A stretch of DNA of 64,000 nt from Membranipora membranacea (Eukaryota > Bryozoa > Gymnolaemata > Cheilostomatida > Membraniporidae): contig OU612065.1 in the NCBI GenBank assembly GCA_914767715.1, forward strand, positions 20,522,001 to 20,586,000, given 5' to 3'. A program made the position numbers and the translations under genes. The stretch's first letter is position 1. The number at the start of each line of letters is the position of its first letter. Shown in pieces: positions 37,024 through 47,657 of this stretch. The notes beneath the pieces are model-generated. The model did no database searches. It was not told the DNA's origin and saw only the letters and a program-made list of their open reading frames with translations.

Positions 37024-40000
37024 ATGGATATACGAATTTTGATATTCCTGTCTCTGATAGGACTGTGTATTACAGCCCAGGTGAGAGAATACATAGCTAC
37101 TTTCTTCTGAGTGGACCAGCCACAAGGCATTGCTTGTTGTGTCTAGATGGTTTTAGACATGCTGATACTGTATTGCTATTGTTCTATACATGCCAGGCTT
37201 CTGATCTGGTTCTTGTGACATAATCTATCTGGAGTTTCCAGCCAAACAACCAACTTATACCTTATTCTTATAGGGGTAAAAAAGCTATATCTCCTAGCTG
37301 TATCTATATGACCCAATATCACTGGGATCAACATGGATTCATTATAGGGTAATGGCTAGGCCTACTTAACCGAAGCCTATCTGCTAGCCATGTCACACGG
37401 CAGATGGAAAAGTGACATGACCAAGACCCTTCGGCTCACGATCTGTGTGCTGACTTGCAGCTTTCGTGCTGCTTGTAGGTAGTGGTAGATCGATGGTCAT
37501 GTCTATCAAGCGCAAAGAGATACCAATTCACACTAGTTGCAAATTTACTTTTTGAATTACTTTCTGAAAATGATACATTTGTTTACTGATATCATCAAGC
37601 ATAATCGATTATGTACATAGGTTGGCTCAGGAGATGAGGAGACCACCTTTATCACAGATGATGAAGAAGGTAGCGACATCTATCTGGCGGGTGAGGGAAG
37701 TGGAGTAGAAGCAGGCGATGATGAAGATGACGATGATGAGATAGATATTAATTGTAAGTAGTCTCTACGGCCACGAAAAACAAGAGGGGTATATTTGGTC
37801 AAGCTAGGCTATCCTCACATTGACATGTTTTTGAAAAAAACTACATCAAGTGCTTCCTGAGAGTACCAATAAATGCCAAATGTCAGATATCTATTGTACT
37901 ATAAGATCCTGACACACTCCTGGCAAACATTCCTCTATCAAAAAACCATCGCTGTGGTTAATTTGTGAAAGCTACTACCCAAAAATGTAGTATGCATTGA
38001 TGGCACATTCATTGGTACAACGGGGAGAGTTTTTGATCATTAAATTGTCCCTCATAGTAGATCATCATGTGAAAAAGATTTGTATCTGATCAGGGAGAAT
38101 TCTCCCTGATCTGATATATCAGCAATTATCGGAGACAAGATAAAGAGACACTGACTCCAAAGTTCCTGTCCGGATTCTTGTGTAGCTAGCCATGTCAGAT
38201 AATGAACTTAATTTTGGTCCACTGCTTTCACCTTTTTATGATCCAGTTCATAGTAAGTGTTAGGACAAGGTGATAACATGATTTCACAGATTAAGGACAT
38301 ACTCTGTGATGATTTCAGTCCATTCTTATGTTTATGTATAATATAAGAAAACCAGATGGTTCTGTCAGGCCAATTACTAAGAGCTCTTTTCAGCCAACTG
38401 TAGCGCATCTAATTATCCTGTGTTGTGACATAATAAGCGCAAAGATTTGGCCAAGTGGTAAAATAGATGCAGACCAATCTCCTTTGTTACCACACTATGT
38501 GTCAGTCTTTGGGGGCATTGTACAGCTGTAATCACCTGATGATTCACTTGTTCATTTATGAATGAACAGGAATGTATCATATGAGATTAACCCATAATCA
38601 TCTGGTCATCAAATCATAGACTGGGTAAATAATAATTATATCGGATATATGGATATACGATACCTGTGACTGCTGATCATTGGGAGAAACAGTTATAAGT
38701 ATACTGATGGTTTGTGCTTAAATTTCTAGTAAAATCAATCTTTTTTAAACTCTGTACCACGATAGTCAAGAGGAAACGTCAAGATCTTTGAAAATATGTC
38801 AAGGACAACAGAGGTTGGAAGCTGTGATTATGACAAAGTTTTTTAAGAACGTGAAGTTTATTTCAATCACTTCTTTCAAAGATCATTGTTTCTGTCATGG
38901 GTTGGAATGTCGCAGGCATGAGCCATTCTGTAATGAAAATATACCAGCTCTCAACAATCTTTGGAGTATAACACTAACAATGTTCTCTAGGGACAAAATA
39001 TAGCGTTGGCCTATTTCCTAATCCTAGAAATAGTCGGCCTTCTTAAAAATAATTAATGTCCCATCCAAAGTTCTAGATGAAAGTGCCATCAAGTCTATTG
39101 TCAAGAAGGTTGTAATTAGATTTCTTGAAATGAAGGATGTCTTGTCTGTGCTGTCGAGGTTGTGATTCCTGGCAGCGTTCAAGCAAAAATACTTAACCAA
39201 TAAAGTTGCGAAAACTGGATAATGAAGCAAATAAAGCAATCTTGTTACAAGTTGTGACAGCAAATAGAGGATATTGATTCTTCACTACTTGATAGCTCAA
39301 GTGCTCTATGCTGGCCAAAACAGACACATAGATTTTACTAGAAATATGACCCCAGCTATATCGGATATATTGCCCAATTACAGCTCATGGGCTCTCAATT
39401 TCCCTGATATTAATCTGCGATTGATGGCAATAAACCAGGGATTAATGGCAGTGTTCATTTTGCTTCTGATGCTGACTGTATCGTTCAAAATTTCTCACAT
39501 TCTAGATTTTTAATCAAGATCCCTATGACTGTATCAATAATTTACATGCGTTTCCTATGAAAGTGACACTTTTAGTCTTTCATGGACAGTAGATCTCTGT
39601 TTTGACGTGTGTCGGGCAGGTTTCGTGTTTTATTTTATGGTGAAATGAGCGGATGAAATTCACAAAAAGTAGGCTGTAGAGTGCCCTGGCCTAATGGCAG
39701 GATAACTAGGAATTAAGTTGTCAATAATTATCAGTTTTATCTCAGCTAAGCCAGCGGAGATGTAATTGGCAGGCTAGAAAATTGGCTCTGCGCATTCACT
39801 AAACTTTTGTTTCGATTGTGAAATACGGTTAAGAAGTTCACTGATGTTCCATTCCGGGGGCTCAAGGCTACTGAATCACATTCTGTTATATTCTATCATA
39901 TAACAGGAAGGGTTAATCTTGACCGGGTTTGGTGTGGCAGCATTTCATAATGGGTATCTGATTCTGCCTCCATCTTGTTTGATCGTTCAACTCTTTTTTT

Positions 40001-43000
40001 CAGCCAGCGGACAGGAGCCCCCAATCAAAGAGAGCACCACCACCACGTTACCAGCTAACGTGAGATGTGACAGTATGTCTCAGACGTGCTGGTGTGTGTA
40101 CACTGATGGCACAGAAGTACCACTCACCAAAGGATTGGGGCTGCCATCTACATGTTCTCAATATAAAGACAAGCCAACTACCGCAAAGCTGATCCCGCTG
40201 AGGACCAAACCTACAGATGCTCCTATAGAGGCAAGAGAACTAACAGGTATGTTGTGATTCTCTTCCATAATTTATTCGTGATTCAACAAATCCCAGATCC
40301 CATTATCACTGTCTAATGAGGCTGAGAAGGCTCCTCAGGTGAATGTCCGCTCCTTGGCTCACTGGCTCACAACAGGCTCCGAGACGAGTTAGAAAGGTGT
40401 TGAAATGACTTGGATACTGACCGCTGTGAAGCCAAGTGACCCAGCTGGGAAAGTTCTACCAATAACATTCACAGCTGTAGATTCATCTATGATTAATGTC
40501 ATGACATGGAAATATTTGTACATGAGCATGTAGTGGCCATGTATTTATGTGCATACCAGTCTAATCATTGTGATCTATTAGCAGTCTTTGGAGGAGCCAG
40601 CCATTTTGATCCTTTCTAAGCCTGGTTGATTAATTTTGAAATGGCTTCACAGCCTTGTACTGGGTGGAGCGGTTTTAGATGTGGATTTCAGTTTCTCAGT
40701 CTGTAAAAACATGTCGGTCGTTCGGTGACGGTCTTTGGTGACGGTCTGGACTGCGACTAGAATAACAGACATTGTCACACTTTAGTCAGGAGGAAATGTT
40801 AACATCGTCCTCTGAGACATGGTCATTGAAAATTTCTTCCAGGGATTGAAATTAGTATGACGTGAAGCTCTGGTAAATTTGCCAAGAGCATAACGAAGCT
40901 GGTGGGCTCATTTCCTCTCACAAAATAATTTTATTTTTCACACAATGGCCTTTCCTGTGATGAACATCTTTTTAACAATAAAACATAAGCTACCAGTCTC
41001 AGGGGGTTGAGTACATGGCCTGAAATATTCATGACTGAAACGAGATGGGATCGGTGGCTTGTCTGCGAGTATCTGGCTAGGTTATTTTGCCGTAGGTGCT
41101 AGTCTGAGGAGTTGAACACTGCAGACAAAGTGGGAGGGGGTATGAGTTTTAGACTTGGAGCACTGTTAGAAGCTTGTCCACAATTTTGTTCCCAATGATC
41201 ATGAATAGCATATTATAGCTCATAGCCATTTGCCATGCTTTGTCAATGATAGATATTATGTGCAGGCTGGCTATCGATTTTCTATAACCAGTCTTTTCAT
41301 ACATATGTAATGCTAGCTTACTCCTTAGTTCTAACGAGTAGCCAATGTAATCGAGTGCTGAATTAGAATAATTGAGTCCTTTGCGTACTCGTTTTTCGGA
41401 TTTCTATTCTTGTCCGGATCAGCTTTTTTAAACATCTAGAAGCTCCGCTGATGATTTTTAACAATATAATCTAGTTCCGATTCTATAGTAATTATATGTG
41501 ATAAAGTACATTATTTTATTCACGCAAAGAAATCTTTTGTGGGGGTTGTTTGCCTCACAAATATCTTTGCTTTGACTAACAATTTGAGAAATTGGATCTA
41601 GCACTGCGGGCAGTTTGTAAGGTTGCCATAATATCAATGACCCATCTAGTGAAGTTGTTGTTCACAATTTTTTCACTCACATGTCAAATTCCCTTACAAA
41701 ATAGTTCCTTTTGTCTCAAAGTTTACTCCTTTTAAAACTGTCAGTTATGTGTCTCCGTTTAGATAAAGTTTAGGCTGTTATAATTTATGCCCCCACAGAG
41801 CAATTTGCTTTCCATATGAACCAAGAGCGGGCAAACTAGGATAAATTTTTTGAGTATGTTATTTATGGTACTAGGCAGGTCTCAAAATGAATTACCCCTG
41901 TCAAAATGACATAGCTTGTAAACCCTGACTATCATTTTCAGTGGATATAGTACATAAATAGATCTGGGGCCCCTACTTCGATTTGAACTCATGTGAACGT
42001 TTGTAGGCAGTCTACAAAGCATTGTCTTGGTAAAGAAAAGATAATATTAACTGCCATCCCCTAAAGGTCTTGCTACATGAGCCCACAAAATGCGTGGAAT
42101 TGTCTTCCCACGCGTGGTAGGCGCGACTTCATAGGCAAAACACACCCACCTTGTGACAACATTGCTAAGTGAGTGACCAATGAGTAAGAGTAATGGCCAA
42201 TTAAATACGCTCTATTGTACCAACTGGCCAATGACAGAAGCGGAGGTTCACAATGTGGTTAACAACACGAACATGCTGGTCTTTTCCGGCTGGTCTTTGA
42301 AAAGACGCATCGTTAGCATTCCCAACGGCGTGGTTTGGCATCAACAACGAGTGGAATTGCCTCCCCACGCGATTTCGTGGGCCTGTCTACCTACACCCAA
42401 CTGGCTAATGACAGAAGCATAGGTTCACAACGTGGTTAACAACACGAACATGCTGGTCTTTGAAAAGACTCATCGTTAGCATTCCCAACGGCGTGGTTTG
42501 GCAGGTGTAGCTAGGCAGGCCCACGAAATCGCGTTGGGAGGCAATTCCACGCGTTGTTGATGCCAAACCATGCCGTTGGGAATGCTAACGATGCGTCTTT
42601 TCAAAGACCAGCCGGAAAAGACCAGCATGTTCGTGTTGTTAACCACATTGTGAACCTACGCTTCTGTCATTAGCCAGTTGGGTGTAGCTAGACAGGCCCA
42701 CGAAATCGCATGGGGAGGCAATTCCATGCGTTGTTCATGCCAAACCACGCCGTTTGGCATGCTAACGATGCGTCTTTTCAAAGACCAGCATGTTCGTGTG
42801 AACCTACGTTGTGAACCTACGTTGTGAACCTACGCTTCTGTCATTAGCCAGTTGGTACAATAGAGCGTATTTAATTGGTCATTACTCCTTACTCATTGGT
42901 CACTCACTTAGCAATGTTGTCACAAGGGGGTGTGTTTAGCCTATGAAGCCACGCCCACCAAGACAATTCCACGCATTTCGTGGGCTCATGTAGCAAGACC

Positions 43001-45667
43001 TTAAGAATTCTAGCTTCAGAGTTGGCTCTAATTTTGAGGTTGGTTAGTTCCAAAACCGTTCGATTTTAGCAATACTTTTTAGGTTTGATCTCAGACTCAA
43101 CATGAAGCACAGGCTAGGCCAGCCTATCTGGACAGGTTTTATTGTCCCCCCCCCCCCTCCCCATAACAAAACTAAGGCTAGGCATTGACCATGGTGAATC
43201 CTAGATCAAGTTCGATCCAAATTGCCAGCAGTCCTGCCATTTTCATTCTACTGGTGGCCTTTTGCCGGCGGCTCAAACCCTAAATGCAGGCAATTTGGAT
43301 CATGCTTGATCTAGGTGAATCCTATTGAACAGCACCTAGTATGTTTCCATGCTTGGAATGATTTCCTACAATCCCATGTATGTTTGACTAATTACAGATG
43401 AAATGGTAACAGATGGAGATAATGACATCGAGATAGATTATAACAGCATCTCAACCATCAAACCAGGAGTAAAATTGGAAGTCAAATCAACATCTACAGT
43501 AAAACCTACCCAGCGATATAACAACAACATCATCCCTATAGATAACGGTGAGGCTGTTTAGATGGTTTTTTATCATAAACATGTGTGATTTGTGTATGGT
43601 ATTTATCCACATAGAATTTGTATGCTGAATACTCTTGATATTGACTATGCTTTGGTAGACAAGTTTGTCTAAAATCAAAAACGAAATTTTCCATCTTTGG
43701 TTTGAACCCTGGTCAAACTTTTATGCCTTCCACAGTGGTCAAACTCACTACTACACCCCCATTTTGTGGCTGAATACCTTGGAAAATGAACATTCCAGTG
43801 CTAGAACATTACTGACAAAATGATCATTCTAACATTCATGTCTGATTAGTCTGGTGCCTCTCTGTGAAACAGATATAACCCATTCCAATTGAAACCATCC
43901 AATTTTAATTCAGAGGTCATTCATGCACCTACCAAACACAAATTGTGCAAAACACCACCACCACTAACAGCCGCCCCTTATGACAGCTATGTGGTTGGTG
44001 TTACAGACTGTTTGGTGGTTTGACTAAAAATGCGGCTATCGTAGGTGGTGGCTGTAACATGGACATCTTGGTGCGCCAACCTCATAGACAAAACACACAA
44101 CACTGTTGTGTGATTTGTCCATGGCTAACCTTATCAACTTTCTTGCTCATGGTTTGTTGTTATTTTGTCGTAGGACCACCCAAAGTGTCAAACAACATAG
44201 ATGAGGATACGGAGGAGCTTACTAATGAGATCAGTGGCACCAGACGACAGGTGGATAATGAAGCAGTCAGGACAGAGCCTCTACAAGGAGCACTATCATT
44301 CTCACATCCTGGTATTATGGCTGGTAAGTGGAAGGAATCATCACAGTGAAAGGAACAACATAAAACATTATTGGTGAATCCCATTGAAATTAGATGGAAC
44401 CTTGGTATATGAAAGAAAATATGAGAGGGTGCTTGCATTCCGACACAGTAAATTGCAAATAGTGCTCATGGACAACATAAAACATTATTGATGAGCTATT
44501 GAAAATACACCGAACCTTGGCATATGGTTCTGGTGGTATTCGGACCCATCAGCAGTCCAGCATTAAATATTATTGTTCTGACTGCTGACAGTTGATTTTT
44601 AAGAAATGGCTAGAAATACTGCATTGGAAAAACAGACCATACCGCAGCTGTTTTCCTCAGATTTCCATTATGGCAATACGTTTCTTAGCTTCATTAATAT
44701 TCGAAAATCATTTTCAACACACCCAGCTTGGAAAAATAACTGTAAATCTTTCACAGCTCCATGCGTCATTTTGAGATTGTCAAAATATTTCACCACAGTT
44801 ATCAAAATACACCTTACAAACAGACAATGCCAAGCAAGTGCTCTTTGCACGGCATCGGAGTTTCCTCTTTATTTACATATATGATGTAAAGTTTAAATAA
44901 TTATCATGTCTGGGAGGAAATAAAAAGGTGAAAATTTAGTAATAGGAAGATAACAATCCTCACGTTTGATTGGTGGATAAAGGCTTCTTGCCTACTCAGT
45001 AGGTGCATGTCCGGCTAGTATGGTAAACAAATGTCTCATTTTAATGTAAATAATGGGATTATCTGACAGGGAAAATCCAAAGAAACAGTCATCAATACAT
45101 TAAAATGCCTCTTTTTTGTTTACTTTTCAGTTTGCTTAATCATCATGATTAGATATTTCTTCCCGGTTTATACCTGTGATGATTTTAAATTTTTTGCTTT
45201 TTATTTAAATGAAGCATTGTGAAATTTTTAAATTATGTCATAGTTAGGTATTTGTTGCAAAAGGGGAAGTCCCGGATTGAAAGTCCCAGAAGGGAATACC
45301 ATCAATGAAATAGTGAGTCCTTCCGATGACACAAAGTCAAATTAAGATAAAAAATATTTTGCCAAATGATTTTTTTTCTGTCTCTGTACAGGCTTGCTGA
45401 ACATTGAATTGAATTCCCCTAATGTGAAAGTTACCATAAGTATTCCAGTTTTAAATCATTATTAATAATATATATAAAGCAATCTTTTTCTGTTATTTAG
45501 CTGTCATCGGTGGAGCTGTTGTTGGACTTCTGTGCGCCATCTTGTTGGTGATGTTCATTATATACAGGATGAGGAAGAAAGACGAAGGAAGTTATCCCCT
45601 CGATGACTCTAAACCTCTCAAGAACTACGCTTACGCAAAAGCGCCGAGCAAGGAGTTCTTTGCTTGA
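37024..45667 (+). CDS. SDC: Syndecan with a thyroglobulin type-1-like module, complete
   Basis: Six exons: 37024-37080, 37621-37753, 40004-40246, 43398-43547, 44174-44323 and 45501-45667. They total 900 nt, giving 299 residues. Exon 1 is a signal peptide ([19 protein letters not shown]). Exon 2 has Ser-Gly sites in acidic context (GSGDEE, GEGSGVE, then DDEDDDDE), which fit glycosaminoglycan attachment. Exon 3 carries Cys85, Cys92, Cys94 and Cys114 around CWCVYTDG, the second half of a thyroglobulin type-1 domain. Exons 4 and 5 are Thr/Lys and acidic linkers, with a dibasic TRRQ. Exon 6 gives a GGAVVG-containing membrane segment, the conserved C1 motif [10 protein letters not shown], a variable region and the C2-like end KEFFA. 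Syndecans are heparan-sulfate co-receptors linking matrix to actin and PDZ adaptors. The cytoplasmic tail makes the family call firm. The Cys module and the terminal FFA instead of FYA are unusual. Confidence 0.92.
37754..40003. other. Syndecan intron 2
   Basis: It contains the micro-palindrome at 38084-38115. No other element or exon is recognised. Open frames at 38208-38531 and 38788-39513 show no domain. Confidence 0.5.
38084..38115. repeat. 18-base perfect palindrome with 7-base direct repeats
   Basis: CAGGGAGAATTCTCCCTG at 38091-38108 is identical to the copy at 99-116. Here it is flanked by ATCTGAT (38084-38090 and 38109-38115). Confidence 0.8.
42062..43004. mobile_element. Foldback DNA element, 937 bases, TAA-flanked
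   Basis: The ends AGGTCTTGCTACATGAGCC (42065) and GGCTCATGTAGCAAGACCT (to 43001) are perfect inverted copies flanked by TAA on both sides. The arms remain complementary for several hundred bases, with nested copies of GTTAGCATTCCCAACGG and AACACGAACATGCTGGTC. The 3-base TWA duplication resembles PIF/Harbinger-type elements. No transposase is encoded. Confidence 0.85.
43193..43322. mobile_element. 112-base MITE with 9-base target duplication
   Basis: TAGATCAAG at 43202 and CTTGATCTA ending at 43313 begin inverted repeats of about 26 bases (the inner part GATCCAAATTGCC is perfect). The flanks are GGTGAATCC at 43193-43201 and 43314-43322. Similar in size and termini (TAGA) to the element at 5171-5281. 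Confidence 0.78.
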
Positions 45668-46897
45668 GCAGAATCTCTCAGGCATGACACACTGAATAAT
45701 CTCCATAAGCATACATACAGGGATCTGAGATAAAATCTATAACACTCCGAATTCAGGATTAGAATTTTAAAAACAGTCATATCCACTCAATGAATAATTA
45801 TCCCCTTTGCAGCCAAAGTTTTTCGTTTTTTTGTATATTCCACTCACTCACTCACTCACTCACTCGTATTACGTCTTTACAAAAACACCTACATTTCTAC
45901 TTATCAGTGGATATACATACCCTCAGTGCATTCGTGTGGTTGTTGTGCAAAGTTGTGTTATGTTGTGAAAGCTGACGACCCGGCATGACTATGCTAATCA
46001 AAACACCTAGCTAGTAGCTGGGAAAGGCTTGGCCCTCACAAAGTCATATAAAGTGCTATGGCAGAAAGGATCTCATTTGATGACACAGAACAGAACCTTC
46101 TGACATTAAAAAAAAATATGAGGAGGCTCGTCTAACACTGTCTGTCATACTTTTGGAATGAAGAATCTGTCAATCCTATTCTAACGCCATTGTTCCATTA
46201 GTATGTTATTGGAAATTTTGCCACTGATTGTGAAATCTCATCAAAACCAGGTTCACTGTTGGATGACTGATTGTGAAAATGTTGTCTTTAAAAAAATGGG
46301 TTACTGATGGTGCTTTGACCTTTTGGAGATCTGACATGTAAACTATTCCAATGTTTTTGAAGGATTGGAACCGACTTTCAAAGGTTGCATGCCAGCTAAA
46401 TTCTCAAGGCACTAGTTAGGCTGATCAAACCTGGAGAAAAACATTGATCAAACTTACTTTATTTATTTCAATTCATTTCCTCCCTACTCAAGGGTATAAT
46501 TAAGCTCTACTTTTACAAAATATCAATCAAGATTAACGCTATAACGTATGTTAGCCTGTAATTATTGTTTAAGCGATATATCCACTTCTATAAGCTGTTC
46601 TCAGCCATTTTTTTCAAGTGAAAATACGATGAATTATGATGAATTTTAAGCAATGTACTCTACCTACCTACCCTACCTTGAGGACTGGATGTAGAGCCAG
46701 CTCCTTATTTATGGCCGTCTTGTTATTTAACTGTTTTCTAATTCTTTAAAAAATGTTGGTAAGTTGTCCCTCTTTATAAATTATTTCTAGAGCAGGACAC
46801 GCGTTAAAAAGTTTATTTTCCATCTTTGATGGTATCTGCCATTCTACAGCTCTTTATGTTCACAGCTTAGCCTACTCTGTATTCTCATTTATTTTTC

Positions 46898-46903
46898 AAT
46901 AAA
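46898..46903 (+). promoter_or_regulatory. Candidate polyadenylation signal of syndecan
   Basis: AATAAA, 1.2 kb after the syndecan stop codon and the clearest signal on this strand in the gap. It implies a long 3' UTR. Confidence 0.45.
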
Positions 46904-47389
46904 ATATTCGTTTATGTATACAGTGGTGATTTCGGTTGTTATTAATGAGAAGATATCTTCTCAGAGGATGGATACATCCTTACCTTGCGATACCTCATTA
47001 CACAATGAGTGCAAAGGCGTATGGATTTTATTTTTACCTTGTGAACCAGTCACTTATTGATGCAATACGTCGGAGTGGGGGAGGGGTGGACAGGTCATTT
47101 GTGCAGCCCAATATTGACCAGCTATAAGGGTAAACATAAAATTGACAATATTCGACTAATTAATATTGTTGTAGACAAGCAAATAGAGCAACATGCACAA
47201 TTGTCATGCAATCAAATTGTTGACTTCACGAGATATAATTACACTGTAGGTGTCAATGTGTGGACATAATTTCCTCAGCAGTATGGTTATTGGGGCAAGA
47301 CTTGACCATTAATTACACTACAATCTGCTATATGAAGTTGGCGCAGGAGTATTTAGTGTCATGAGCGCACTAAACTGTATCTCCTTTTT

Positions 47390-47395
47390 TTTATT
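47390..47395 (-). promoter_or_regulatory. Candidate polyadenylation signal of LEPROT
   Basis: TTTATT on the plus strand reads AATAAA on the minus strand, about 260 bases beyond the LEPROT stop codon. Confidence 0.45.
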
Positions 47396-47657
47396 TCCGA
47401 TTGACATACGGCAAAGCATTCATAAAATACTGAGTTTCACATAACATGAGCATGTGAACATACAATACAGTAAAACTACCCTGATTAGTGGCAAAAACTT
47501 TAGAAAAATAATAAATTACAGACTGGAGAAAACAGGTAAACTTTGCAGCCTAAGTGGATAGCAATACAAAAGCGTCTATTGAAGGTGATTTGAGATTTTG
47601 GGAGTTGTTCATCTTTGCATAATAAAAAGGAGACGTGAGGTGAAAACTCCTTATTTA

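Larger units (their letters stand above)
40247..43397. other. Syndecan intron 3, host of two transposable elements
   Basis: 3.15 kb. It contains the foldback element at 42062-43004 and the small MITE at 43193-43322, plus a run of C at 43146-43160. I see nothing else coding. Confidence 0.6.
45668..47657. other. Convergent intergenic region, syndecan and LEPROT 3' UTRs
   Basis: It contains a (CACT)n run at 45841-45864 and polyadenylation signals for both genes. No coding exon seen. Confidence 0.6.

Noticed and set aside
37024-45667. Neurexin- or glycophorin-like single-pass protein
   Set aside because: [10 protein letters not shown] plus a KEFFA terminus is the syndecan tail, and Ser-Gly acidic sites fit a proteoglycan.
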